From Candidatus Rifleibacteriota bacterium (GTDB taxonomy: Bacteria; Riflebacteria; Ozemobacteria; Ozemobacterales; Ozemobacteraceae): 21,352 bases of DNA. Shown here in pieces: positions 1 through 7,440 of the stretch. Every line of letters starts with the position of its first letter. Within the stretch, counting starts at the first letter, position 1. The DNA is taken from positions 1-21,352 of the forward strand of contig JAKJFO010000051.1 of NCBI GenBank assembly GCA_022704885.1, written 5' to 3'. Under the pieces are notes generated by a model. That model searched no databases and had not been told where the DNA came from. It worked only from the letters and a program-made list of their open reading frames with translations. Both the position numbers and the translations under genes were made by a program.

Positions 1-1
1 A

Positions 2-1603
2 GAGGGTGTTATCGTTCCGCGCAAATCTCTGGCGCTGATGATCAGCGGAAAGGATTTCTCGATCAAGGCTCTCGGCCGCCTGTTCGATCTGCCCAGCTGG
101 AATTATGAGGGCAGTCTCTCATTTAATGCGCGCCTGTTTGGCGACATGCATGACCTTAAACTCAAAGCAGATGCCGGCATTGACGATCTTATCGTTGCCG
201 GTCGCAAAATACCCGGCGTCAAGGGCAAGGTCGAGGGTGACAAGGCAAAAATTACCATAGAAGAAGCCAGTATTACCTTGCCGAACAGCTCGTTCAACCT
301 CAAGGGAAACATCGATCTGGCAGAAGGCTACCGACCGGTCAATCTCAGCATGCATCTGTTCGTGCCGCACGGGCCGCTGACCGATCTGCCCGAATACCTG
401 CCCGATGTCTTTCGCGAAGCCAGTGGCACGATTCAGGCCGATCTCGGTTTGAGCGGCCGACCTTCGAATCCTCAGATCAGCGGCGATCTGCATCTGCAGG
501 CTGATACCCTGGCTTTCAGTAATATGCGCAAACCTCTTACCGGCGTCGATTTCGCTATTTCGACTGACGACAGGGTCATCAAAATCGACAAACTGGAAGC
601 GCACCTAGGCCGCGGCAAACTTTCCGGGCATGGCCAGGTTGATTTTCGCGACAGCCTTGGCTCGATAACGGCAAACATCAGTGGCGAAAAACTCGATCTC
701 TCATTCATGAACCTCGAAGTAAACGGAGCCAGCGCCAGTGTCGACATCAGCGGCGATCTTTATAACCCGATTGTCAAAGGCAGGGTGCTGGTGCCGCGTG
801 GCCGCTTCAATCTGTCTACCGACATATTCAAGCGCCGTCGCAAGTTCGACCTGTTCTTCGATTCTCTAGCCTACCACTTTGATATCGAGGTTCCACGCAA
901 TTTCTGGGTGCGCAGCTCATTCCTGAACGCTGAAATGCGCGGCAAATTCTCGATAGCAGGCGACCTCGAAGATGTTAAGCTCGATGGCGGCGTCAGCTGC
1001 GTGCAGGGCAACCTGTTCTTTCAGCAGCGACGCTTCAGAATTGACACTGGCGAAATAAAATTCGGCGGCGTCGAAGACAGCTTCGATCCGCACATTTTTG
1101 TTAAGTCCGAAGGTCAGATTCAGAGCACAAAAATCTTTCTGACCCTGCAGGGGCGCGTGTCATCATTTACGCCGCGAATTTATTCGAGCCCGCCGATGGC
1201 CGAGAGCGACCTGCTGGCCATGCTGGCGCTGGGGCGTGACATGTCAACGGCGATGCAGGGCGACAGTAAGGATCTGTTCGAAAACGAGATTCTCGAGGGG
1301 CTTAAAAATTCCTACATTTCTGCCCTGATTGGTAATACAATATCAACGGCGCTAAATCTTGATGAGCTGTTTCTGAGCTCGCTGTTCGACCGCAATTCCG
1401 GCAAGACAAAATCGTTCATCAGAGTGGGTAAATACATCGGCCGCAACATATTTATGGCTTACGAGGGCACCATGCAGGAAGACGAGGAAGAGACCTATAT
1501 TTTCGAGTATCGCCTGCCAAAGGGGTTCGTCGTCAATCTTGAATTCAAGGAGCCTGAACGCGACCAGCGTATCAACGTGCGCTACGACTGGAAGTTCTGG
1601 TAA
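2..1603 (+). CDS. tamB: TamB-like translocation/assembly protein, C-terminal part (5' truncated by window)
   Basis: The frame is open to the window edge and continues upstream of the first ATG at 38, so this is the C-terminal ~534 residues of a larger protein. It shows the repetitive beta-strand texture of the TamB/DUF490 (AsmA-like) family: short alternating polar/hydrophobic strands with recurrent SGDL/GxL turns. It ends in the family's typical C-terminus, with a FEYRLPKGF strand followed by RYDWKFW, a terminal aromatic like that of an outer-membrane beta segment. Family members span the periplasm and, with TamA or BamA, help insert outer-membrane proteins or carry lipid. The ELDELFLSS-like and 'SDLLAMLALGRD' stretches (about nt 1200-1240) fit the conserved DUF490 C-terminal module. 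A downstream gene starts 9 nt after the stop. The family call is fairly secure; the partner and exact role are inferred. Confidence 0.85.
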   Translation, partial: EGVIVPRKSLALMISGKDFSIKALGRLFDLPSWNYEGSLSFNARLFGDMHDLKLKADAGIDDLIVAGRKIPGVKGKVEGDKAKITIEEASITLPNSSFNLKGNIDLAEGYRPVNLSMHLFVPHGPLTDLPEYLPDVFREASGTIQADLGLSGRPSNPQISGDLHLQADTLAFSNMRKPLTGVDFAISTDDRVIKIDKLEAHLGRGKLSGHGQVDFRDSLGSITANISGEKLDLSFMNLEVNGASASVDISGDLYNPIVKGRVLVPRGRFNLSTDIFKRRRKFDLFFDSLAYHFDIEVPRNFWVRSSFLNAEMRGKFSIAGDLEDVKLDGGVSCVQGNLFFQQRRFRIDTGEIKFGGVEDSFDPHIFVKSEGQIQSTKIFLTLQGRVSSFTPRIYSSPPMAESDLLAMLALGRDMSTAMQGDSKDLFENEILEGLKNSYISALIGNTISTALNLDELFLSSLFDRNSGKTKSFIRVGKYIGRNIFMAYEGTMQEDEEETYIFEYRLPKGFVVNLEFKEPERDQRINVRYDWKFW

Positions 1604-1612
1604 ACATCGCAG

Positions 1613-4408
1613 ATGCTGCTGACAAGACTCGAATCGATGCTGAACATAAGGCCCGGCGAGTGGCGTGAAACCGGTTTTTTCTGGTTTTTCACCTTTTGCT
1701 GCTGGTTCTCGATCGCGCTTGGTGATTCGATCTCTGACACTCTTTTCATCAAGCGCGCCGGGGTCGAAAACCTGCCACTGATGTTCATCCTGTGCTCTCT
1801 TGTCGCGATGCCGGTAAGTCTTTTCCTGGCCGTGCTGCAGGGCAGGGTGGAAAAGCGCCAGCTGACCGCCGCTGTCGGCATCGTTTCTGCGCTGGCCGTG
1901 CTCGGCGTCGTGCAGTTCTCGGGCATCGAAAACAACAGTTCGGTGATCGGCCCCTATGTTCTATACTTCGTCACTAACCTGATGATGTTCGTTCTGCCCG
2001 TCGTTCTTTCGGTTCTGCTTGGCACCCAGTTCAATTCACTCAAGGCCAAGCGTCTGGTTCCAATCGTATTTACCGGTGTCATTGCCGGGCGGGTAACCGC
2101 CGGTGCTACGCTCAGCTATCTCGCTCTTCATTACCCGGTGCCATCGATTCTCTGGTTCTGGGTAATCGTGCATTCGCTCGCCTTTGTGTTTTTCTTTATG
2201 GGCAGCGGAAGCTTTGTCAGGCCACAGATTCAAAACTTTTTTCAACGGCCGGGTGAGCAGAAGCATGCAAGGTTTTTTGACCGCCTGCGCAATTTCATGC
2301 GTTCGCTCACCGAATCACGTCTCGTTCTTTTTCTGGTGTTGTCGGCGGTCTGTGCCAATTTTTCTTATTACTTCGCCGAGTTTCAGGGTGCTTCGATTTT
2401 AAACCGGCATTTTACCAGTGAGAACGATCTTGCCATGTTCTACGGCTGGTTCACTATCTGTGCCAGTCTGCTGGCTTTTCTTTTTCAGGCTTTTATCACC
2501 GGCAATCTCATTCATCGTCTCGGTATCAGTAATACCAACCTGGTTTACCCGGTTCTTGCCCTGTCGGCGTTTGCCGGCACCTTTATGTCGTTCACTCTCT
2601 GGCCCGGCGTCTGGCTTAAATTCGTGCAGTTCGGCCTGTTGACCGCTCTTTTCCAGCCGGTCAGCAATCTATTTTACAATGCCCTGCCACCGCGCGAAAA
2701 AGCCCGTATCATCACGGTCAGCGAAGGGGTGTTGCAGCCGCTGGGCACAGTGGTGACCGGTCTTCTGCTCTTCTACGCCGGCACCAATACTGAACTGGTC
2801 AGACTGTTCCCGCTGCTGGCGATGTTCGCATGGTGTGGCATAGCGATTCTGATGCGGGGGCCATACCGCGACAGCCTGCTCAAGCTGCTGCGCAGTTCCA
2901 GCCTCGACTTTTTCAACAAAGGCGATCTGCAGAAGCTCAATCTCGACCGTAATACCTTCAATATGCTGCTTGGCCATCTCGACAGTTCTGATGAAGAAAC
3001 TTCGGTGCTGATCGTGCAGCTGATCGTCAGCAACTGCGATCGCGGCTGCCGCGAGCAGATGATGCAGCGGATCGGCAGATTCTCAGACGAGCGAAAAATC
3101 GAACTGCTCAGACAGGTCAACCTGCCGGTCGATCACTTTACTGCCGAGTTTCTCTTCAACTGTCTCGACAGCAGCAATGTCGATCTGCAATATCATGCTC
3201 TCAAGGCCATCAGTCAGTTTCCTTCTTCGCCGCGACTGCGCCAGCGGATAACCCGATTTATCGCCAGCGATGCCGAACATCTGAGATGCATTGCCGCTGC
3301 GATTCTGGTGCGTATCGGTGATCTCGACCAGATGATGCGTTCGCTCGAAATCATTCAGGGTTACATTCTGGCCGGCGACAACGCCAGCCTGCTCAAGGGC
3401 ATCGAAATTATCGGTCACACCGGAGATGAGCGTTTCTGGGTCAACCTGCGTCCGTTCTTTTCTGCCGGCGACGTTAAAATCAGGCTGGCAGCGGCGCAGG
3501 CCTTCGAAAAAATTCTGGTCAGTGGCGAAACCGATGAGCATTATGAGATCATCGGTCGTCTGGTTAAGGACGACCTGCGTGAAATTCGCTATCTCGCGCT
3601 CAAAATGCTGGCACGCCTGACCGAACCCAAATGGTTCTACCATGTGATCGAAGGGTTGTCAGATTCGAGCCCGCGTAACCGCAAATTTGCCGAAGAGATA
3701 CTCATCGCACATTATGACGACAAGTTCAGTGACCTGATCATGGTGCTCGAAAGCAGTGAGGCTTCGCTTTACGCCAAGGCCGCGGTAGCCGGTATTCTGG
3801 CGGCATCTCAGGATAACAGCGTCAGAGATTACCTGCATCTTTTTGGCAAGCGCGTAATTCAGCAGCTTTACGAATACAAACTCGAAGAATACGTGATCAC
3901 CCGCGATACGGCAGCCGAAAGCTCGGTTTATATGAGAATGCTGCTGCGCGAACGTGCCTGGTCACTGACCCGGCTGATCGTCTGTCTGATCGCGCCCGAG
4001 CAGAATCGTGAAGCGCGCGACCTTTTCAAAAGCCTCTATTCAAGCAATGAAGAGCTGGTGAGTAATGCCGTCGAAGTACTGCAGAACATGGGTGAGCGCC
4101 AGCTCGTCTATCACATCATTCCGGTGCTCGAAAACATTTCTCTCGAAAACATCGCAGCCTATGCCATGAAAGCTTTTGCCATGCGTGAAAAAGACCTGCG
4201 CATCATACTCGGAAAGTATCTCAATTCTTCCGATCACGAGCTGAAAGAAGCGGCGATACATACCGTCTGCATGTCAGAGATTCGCGATCTGATACCGGTT
4301 CTCAAGAAGATCGAAACCGACACTTCCCTTGACGATTCCGTTCTGTCGACCTGTCGCTGGGCCACTGCAACTCTGCGGGCCCGCGGCATTACCATGCAAT
4401 ATCAATGA
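1613..4408 (+). CDS. MFS / nucleotide-transporter-like membrane protein fused to HEAT-type helical repeats
   Basis: 931 residues. Residues ~15-420 hold about 12 hydrophobic segments separated by short charged loops, as in MFS or Npt-type (TLC) ATP/ADP-exchange carriers; the opening RPGEWRETGFFWFF and DTLFIKRAG recall the bacterial HEAT-containing relatives of that group. Residues ~430-925 are soluble and made of repeated amphipathic helix pairs (e.g. 'LAAAQAFEKIL', 'IRYLALKMLARL'), typical of HEAT/Armadillo scaffolds and probably cytoplasmic. Start at ATG 1613, 9 nt after the tamB stop; the ribosome site is poor, so a start at the next ATG (1637) is possible. The next gene, 10 nt downstream, encodes a cNMP-binding domain. 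From memory, some relatives carry such a domain fused at this end, so the two products probably act together. The substrate cannot be read from the sequence. Confidence 0.75.
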   Translation: MLLTRLESMLNIRPGEWRETGFFWFFTFCCWFSIALGDSISDTLFIKRAGVENLPLMFILCSLVAMPVSLFLAVLQGRVEKRQLTAAVGIVSALAVLGVVQFSGIENNSSVIGPYVLYFVTNLMMFVLPVVLSVLLGTQFNSLKAKRLVPIVFTGVIAGRVTAGATLSYLALHYPVPSILWFWVIVHSLAFVFFFMGSGSFVRPQIQNFFQRPGEQKHARFFDRLRNFMRSLTESRLVLFLVLSAVCANFSYYFAEFQGASILNRHFTSENDLAMFYGWFTICASLLAFLFQAFITGNLIHRLGISNTNLVYPVLALSAFAGTFMSFTLWPGVWLKFVQFGLLTALFQPVSNLFYNALPPREKARIITVSEGVLQPLGTVVTGLLLFYAGTNTELVRLFPLLAMFAWCGIAILMRGPYRDSLLKLLRSSSLDFFNKGDLQKLNLDRNTFNMLLGHLDSSDEETSVLIVQLIVSNCDRGCREQMMQRIGRFSDERKIELLRQVNLPVDHFTAEFLFNCLDSSNVDLQYHALKAISQFPSSPRLRQRITRFIASDAEHLRCIAAAILVRIGDLDQMMRSLEIIQGYILAGDNASLLKGIEIIGHTGDERFWVNLRPFFSAGDVKIRLAAAQAFEKILVSGETDEHYEIIGRLVKDDLREIRYLALKMLARLTEPKWFYHVIEGLSDSSPRNRKFAEEILIAHYDDKFSDLIMVLESSEASLYAKAAVAGILAASQDNSVRDYLHLFGKRVIQQLYEYKLEEYVITRDTAAESSVYMRMLLRERAWSLTRLIVCLIAPEQNREARDLFKSLYSSNEELVSNAVEVLQNMGERQLVYHIIPVLENISLENIAAYAMKAFAMREKDLRIILGKYLNSSDHELKEAAIHTVCMSEIRDLIPVLKKIETDTSLDDSVLSTCRWATATLRARGITMQYQ

Positions 4409-4418
4409 GTGAACAATT

Positions 4419-5318
4419 ATGATCATCATCGAACGAATTCTTTTTCTCAAGCGCATTTCTATCTTCTCGAGCCTGTCGAGTTATGAGCTGCGCAAGATCG
4501 CCGAAGTAGTCAGCGAAGAAGAAGCCGAATCAGGCGAAATTATCTTCTGGGAAGGCGATTTCGGCGACTGTATGTACCTGGTTGTCGAGGGCAAAATCTC
4601 GATTTTTACCGGTAAGCAGCCGGCAATCAAGGTTCTTGCCAGTTTTGAAAAGGCCGCTTTTTTCGGGGAAATGGGCCTGTATGACGACAAACCGCGCGCG
4701 GCCTCGGCCATGGCTGATGTGCGTTCGCGCCTGCTCGTTTTACGCAAAGGCGAATTCTGCGATCTCATCAGTGAATTTCCGATGGTCGCTCTCGGCATCA
4801 TGAAAGAACTCAACAACCGTATCAGAGCGACCAACCAGAAGCTCAACCTCATCGAGCGCAATCTTGTCGACAATTCGAGTCGTCTTTACTCGCGCGATTA
4901 TTTCGTCGACTGCATGAAAAACCTGATCAATCGCGCCAGAAACAAAAAAACACAGGTCGGCTTCGTTCTGATCAGACTTAAGAAGCTGCATTTTCAGGAT
5001 GAAAGCACAGATGATGAGACTGTCGACAGATTCAGGACTGAACTGATCCGTGAACTGGGGATGAAACTGGCAGTTTTCATGCGCGAAAGCGATATGCTGT
5101 GCCGGTTCGACGACAGCAGCATTCTGATCATGATTCCAGAACTCAATTCACGCGGTGCTCTTAAATTTCAGGCCCGCATAACCGACGACATCAACCGGGT
5201 TCTCATCGATTTTGAATCGGCCCGCAAGCTTTATTCAGATGTAGAATTCAAAACGGTAACCTTTCCTGATGACGCCGACTCATCTGAAGCTATCATCAAA
5301 AATCTCGAAACCCAGTAA
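4419..5318 (+). CDS. Cyclic-nucleotide-binding protein with degenerate GGDEF-like domain
   Basis: 299 residues. Residues ~10-125 form a CRP/CAP-type cNMP-binding fold: a glycine-spaced beta roll (GEIIFWEGDFGD, VVEGKISIF) and a phosphate-binding-cassette-like segment FFGEMGLYDDKPRAAS at 81-96, with E84 and R93 in the expected places. After a helix (~125-150), residues ~155-285 align by eye with a GGDEF domain: 'LYSRDYF' at 157 sits where the D.LTGL.NR..F motif is expected, and 'RFDDSSILIMIP' at 229-240 where R.GGDEF is expected. The signature is replaced by D231-D-S-S-I, so diguanylate cyclase activity is unlikely. There is no HTH DNA-binding domain, so it is not a transcription factor of the usual Crp type. 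No signal peptide; cytosolic. It starts 10 nt after the transporter-HEAT gene and is probably in one operon with it. Confidence 0.75.
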   Translation: MIIIERILFLKRISIFSSLSSYELRKIAEVVSEEEAESGEIIFWEGDFGDCMYLVVEGKISIFTGKQPAIKVLASFEKAAFFGEMGLYDDKPRAASAMADVRSRLLVLRKGEFCDLISEFPMVALGIMKELNNRIRATNQKLNLIERNLVDNSSRLYSRDYFVDCMKNLINRARNKKTQVGFVLIRLKKLHFQDESTDDETVDRFRTELIRELGMKLAVFMRESDMLCRFDDSSILIMIPELNSRGALKFQARITDDINRVLIDFESARKLYSDVEFKTVTFPDDADSSEAIIKNLETQ

Positions 5319-5347
5319 ATCTTTGCATAACCTCTGCCGGTGCAGCA

Positions 5348-5377
5348 GACAGGGTGACTTGAATTTATTGCCCTGTC
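5348..5377. promoter_or_regulatory. Inverted repeat flanking the -35 box; possible operator
   Basis: GACAGGG (5348-5354) and CCCTGTC (5371-5377) are perfect 7-bp inverted arms with a 16-nt centre that contains the -35 hexamer. The dyad is not followed by a T-run, so it is not a standard terminator. Binding by a dimeric regulator is inferred from geometry only. Confidence 0.35.
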
Positions 5378-5387
5378 CGTCTATAAT
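5359..5387 (+). promoter_or_regulatory. Sigma70-type promoter for the GlyS-like gene
   Basis: TTGAAT at 5359-5364 and a perfect TATAAT at 5382-5387 are separated by exactly 17 nt. Transcription would start near 5394, giving a leader of about 25 nt. This separates the GlyS-like gene from the tamB/transporter/cNMP group upstream. Confidence 0.75.
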
Positions 5388-5408
5388 GCGAGCCTGCAGA
5401 TTCTTTAT

Positions 5409-5422
5409 GGAGTTTTAATTTG
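5409..5422 (+). promoter_or_regulatory. Ribosome binding site selecting a TTG start
   Basis: GGAG at 5409-5412 lies 7 nt before TTG at 5420. No ATG is suitably placed, and the family's N-terminal motif (LLLEAG) begins within a few residues, which supports the TTG start. Confidence 0.65.
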
Positions 5423-7192
5423 CCAAAAAACTTGTTACTCGAAGCAGGCTTTCTCTGTCTGCCAGACAATCTTTTTGCCGAAAGTCAGCCAGATCTGCGT
5501 GAACTGATCAGTCAGGCCCTGCGCCAGGAAAAATTCGAATTTTCGCGCCTGCGCTGCTGGTTTTCGCAACACCGGATCGGCGTGCTGATCGAAGGGCTGG
5601 CAGACTCGCGCAGCGGTGTCAAAGAGGTGCGTGGCCCGAAAGCCGCCGGTGCTTTTGATTACAATAACCTGCCATCGTTGGCGGTACAGGGGTTTGCTGC
5701 TGCTCAGGGCATACAATACAAGGATCTGGTAACCAGAGAGGTCGATGGCGAAAAATATCTGTTTGCCATACGCCCGGTCTCTGAACAACCTGTCGAAAAG
5801 AGTATTACCCGAATCAGGGATACAGTTTTCAGCGCGTTGAACTTCGCTCTCCGTCCCTGGAACAGCAACAGCCGGTTCGTGCATCCGCCACTCTATTTTA
5901 CTGCAATGCTGGATGACAAGGTCTGTGATGTAGAACTCGACGGGCTTAAGGCGACCAATGTCACTGCCAGCCACGACGGGCTCACCATTAAATATCATGT
6001 TCTTTCGGGCGCGCAGTTTTATCCGCAGGTTCTGCAACAGATCGGCGTCGTCTGCGAAACCTCAGAACGTCGTAAGATTCTCGAAACCCGTATCAGGTCT
6101 ATTCTTCCAGAGGGTTATGTTCTACGGTCAGAAGGGGCGCGTATCTCGCGACTCTGTTTCTACAAAGAAACTTTGCAGCCACTGCTGCTAAAGTTCAAGC
6201 CAGACTATCTCGAAATTCCCGAGGCGGTTCTGCACCGCTACATGAAGAAACATTTTTCACTGCTTGCCTGCGAGAACAATCTCGGCAAAATGATGCCAGC
6301 TGCCATCGCAGTCTCGGAAAAGATCAATCCTCAGAGCCAGGAAGCCTCGCTGCGTGCGGCTGAGCTCGACGATCATTTTTCGCAGCTGCTGATGATCTGG
6401 CGAAAAGATGTCGAGAAGCTGCCCGATAAGCTGGGGCACTTAGCCGCCCGCTTTGAAAAAGACAAGATTCTGATGCCGGAACCGGGCAATCCGCTGGCGC
6501 GTTGCGCTGTCTGGCTGATTCCTCGACTGGGCCTCGAAAAGCAGGCTACCGATATCAATGTTTTGATTTCGCTCATCGCCGAAGGTGAACGCACCAGAAT
6601 TGCCGAACTTCTTCCGTCAACCGGCTTTTCGGTAATAATCAGCCTAATCGCCGACATTCCGGCATTTAAAAAGCTGGCGCCGGTGCTGCAGGAAGTCTGC
6701 GCCTATTTTGCCGGCCGCATTCCCGCTCCGGGGGATGTCGTTGCCAGAGTGCTCTGCCTGGCTCTTCTGCTGCGTAATTACACCGTTGATGATGCAGGCG
6801 AAGCCGCGGATCCAGCAAGAATAATCAGCCTGCTGCGGGCGGCTGACTTCAGAATCGATATTTTTCAGGCGTTTGCCGACATATTTCCTGATCACAGCCT
6901 GCCTCGCCGCATCTGGACTCAGACGATAGCCTCCGATTCGCAGCGCGAGTCTCATCTGAAGCTTACTTGCGACAGCTTCCTGGGCTCGTATGAGCTGGAT
7001 CCGGCAGCATTCTATGAGGCTGTAAGATCATGGAAGGATCTTTCTGCCGCTGACATGGAAGCTCTTTCTGCGCTTTATCAGCGCATGCGTAGGAATGGAA
7101 GAAATTTCGGGGTGCCCGATCGAAAAAGAAATTATCGAATCGCTGGTCAGACTGGAAAAGCTTGCCGGCATCAATTATCACGCAATTTTTGA
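5420..7192 (+). CDS. glyS: Divergent GlyS-like protein (glycyl-tRNA synthetase beta-subunit homologue), main frame
   Basis: Start codon TTG, frame of 590 codons. The N-terminus (KNLLLEAG) followed by 'HRIGVLIEGLAD', 'VRGPKAAGAFD', 'AVQGFAAAQGI' and 'REVDGEKYLFA' follows the order of motifs in GlyS, the tRNA-recognising beta subunit of the bacterial alpha2beta2 glycyl-tRNA synthetase. RFVHP at 152 matches the family's RFVRPIRW region, and 'IPEAVLHRYMKKHF' (~265-279) matches the conserved PxEVL...MKKHQ block. The middle is divergent: I cannot find the family's usual TxMVxEFPELQG or GExxxVAxAIxEHY motifs. glyQ, which normally lies next to glyS and carries the aminoacylation site, is absent here. 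The last ~30 codons in this frame look out of phase; GlyS-like sequence resumes in the +1 frame (7095-7364). In-frame length plus tail is ~648 residues, against ~690 for E. coli GlyS (from memory). It may be a diverged functional subunit or a repurposed paralogue. Confidence 0.65.
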   Translation: MPKNLLLEAGFLCLPDNLFAESQPDLRELISQALRQEKFEFSRLRCWFSQHRIGVLIEGLADSRSGVKEVRGPKAAGAFDYNNLPSLAVQGFAAAQGIQYKDLVTREVDGEKYLFAIRPVSEQPVEKSITRIRDTVFSALNFALRPWNSNSRFVHPPLYFTAMLDDKVCDVELDGLKATNVTASHDGLTIKYHVLSGAQFYPQVLQQIGVVCETSERRKILETRIRSILPEGYVLRSEGARISRLCFYKETLQPLLLKFKPDYLEIPEAVLHRYMKKHFSLLACENNLGKMMPAAIAVSEKINPQSQEASLRAAELDDHFSQLLMIWRKDVEKLPDKLGHLAARFEKDKILMPEPGNPLARCAVWLIPRLGLEKQATDINVLISLIAEGERTRIAELLPSTGFSVIISLIADIPAFKKLAPVLQEVCAYFAGRIPAPGDVVARVLCLALLLRNYTVDDAGEAADPARIISLLRAADFRIDIFQAFADIFPDHSLPRRIWTQTIASDSQRESHLKLTCDSFLGSYELDPAAFYEAVRSWKDLSAADMEALSALYQRMRRNGRNFGVPDRKRNYRIAGQTGKACRHQLSRNF

Positions 7193-7364
7193 ATTTTTCT
7201 CGCGGGAAAAGGTTAACATCGAGGCCTGTCTGATGAATCTGCCGCCGGTTCTCGATGACACCAACCCGGAACACCTGTCACGGATCAGCCTGATCAAGCG
7301 CCTGGTTCGTCAGCTTGGGCGCCTGCCATTCGTGGCGAAGGAAAAAGTTGGTGCAAAAAAATGA
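7095..7364 (+). CDS. C-terminal piece of the GlyS-like protein in the +1 frame (probable frameshift)
   Basis: This 89-codon frame overlaps the end of the main frame by 98 nt. 'LVRLEKLAGINYHAIFEFFSREKVNIEA' followed by 'HLSRISLIKRLVRQL' resembles the GlyS C-terminal end (a pid.FFD.VMV..ed...R.NRLALL pattern). There is no credible ribosome site: TAGGA directly touches the ATG. The +1 frame is open from 7026, so the switch can lie anywhere in 7026-7190. Removing one base, for example one G of the GGGG run near 7110, would join the frames smoothly. A single-base sequencing error, a real disabling mutation or a recoding site would all look alike here. A separate small gene is less likely. Confidence 0.55.
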   Translation: MEEISGCPIEKEIIESLVRLEKLAGINYHAIFEFFSREKVNIEACLMNLPPVLDDTNPEHLSRISLIKRLVRQLGRLPFVAKEKVGAKK

Positions 7365-7383
7365 AGTTGTTTAACTTTCTGTA

Positions 7384-7392
7384 TGGTAAAAT
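7384..7392 (+). promoter_or_regulatory. Possible extended -10 promoter for lon
   Basis: TGGTAAAAT (7384-7392) is a TGn-extended -10. TTGTTT at 7367-7372 is a possible -35, but the 14-nt spacing is too short. The lon leader would be about 40-45 nt. No sigma32-like or CIRCE-like element is visible in this 76-base gap. Confidence 0.4.
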
Positions 7393-7440
7393 GCATTTTT
7401 GCAGTAGAATCGTGTCAATCACAGTCGGGGGAATATAGTA

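Noticed and set aside
5335..5350. CTGC-CGGT-GCAG as a terminator after the cNMP gene
   Set aside because: The stem is only 4 bp and there is no T-run after it.
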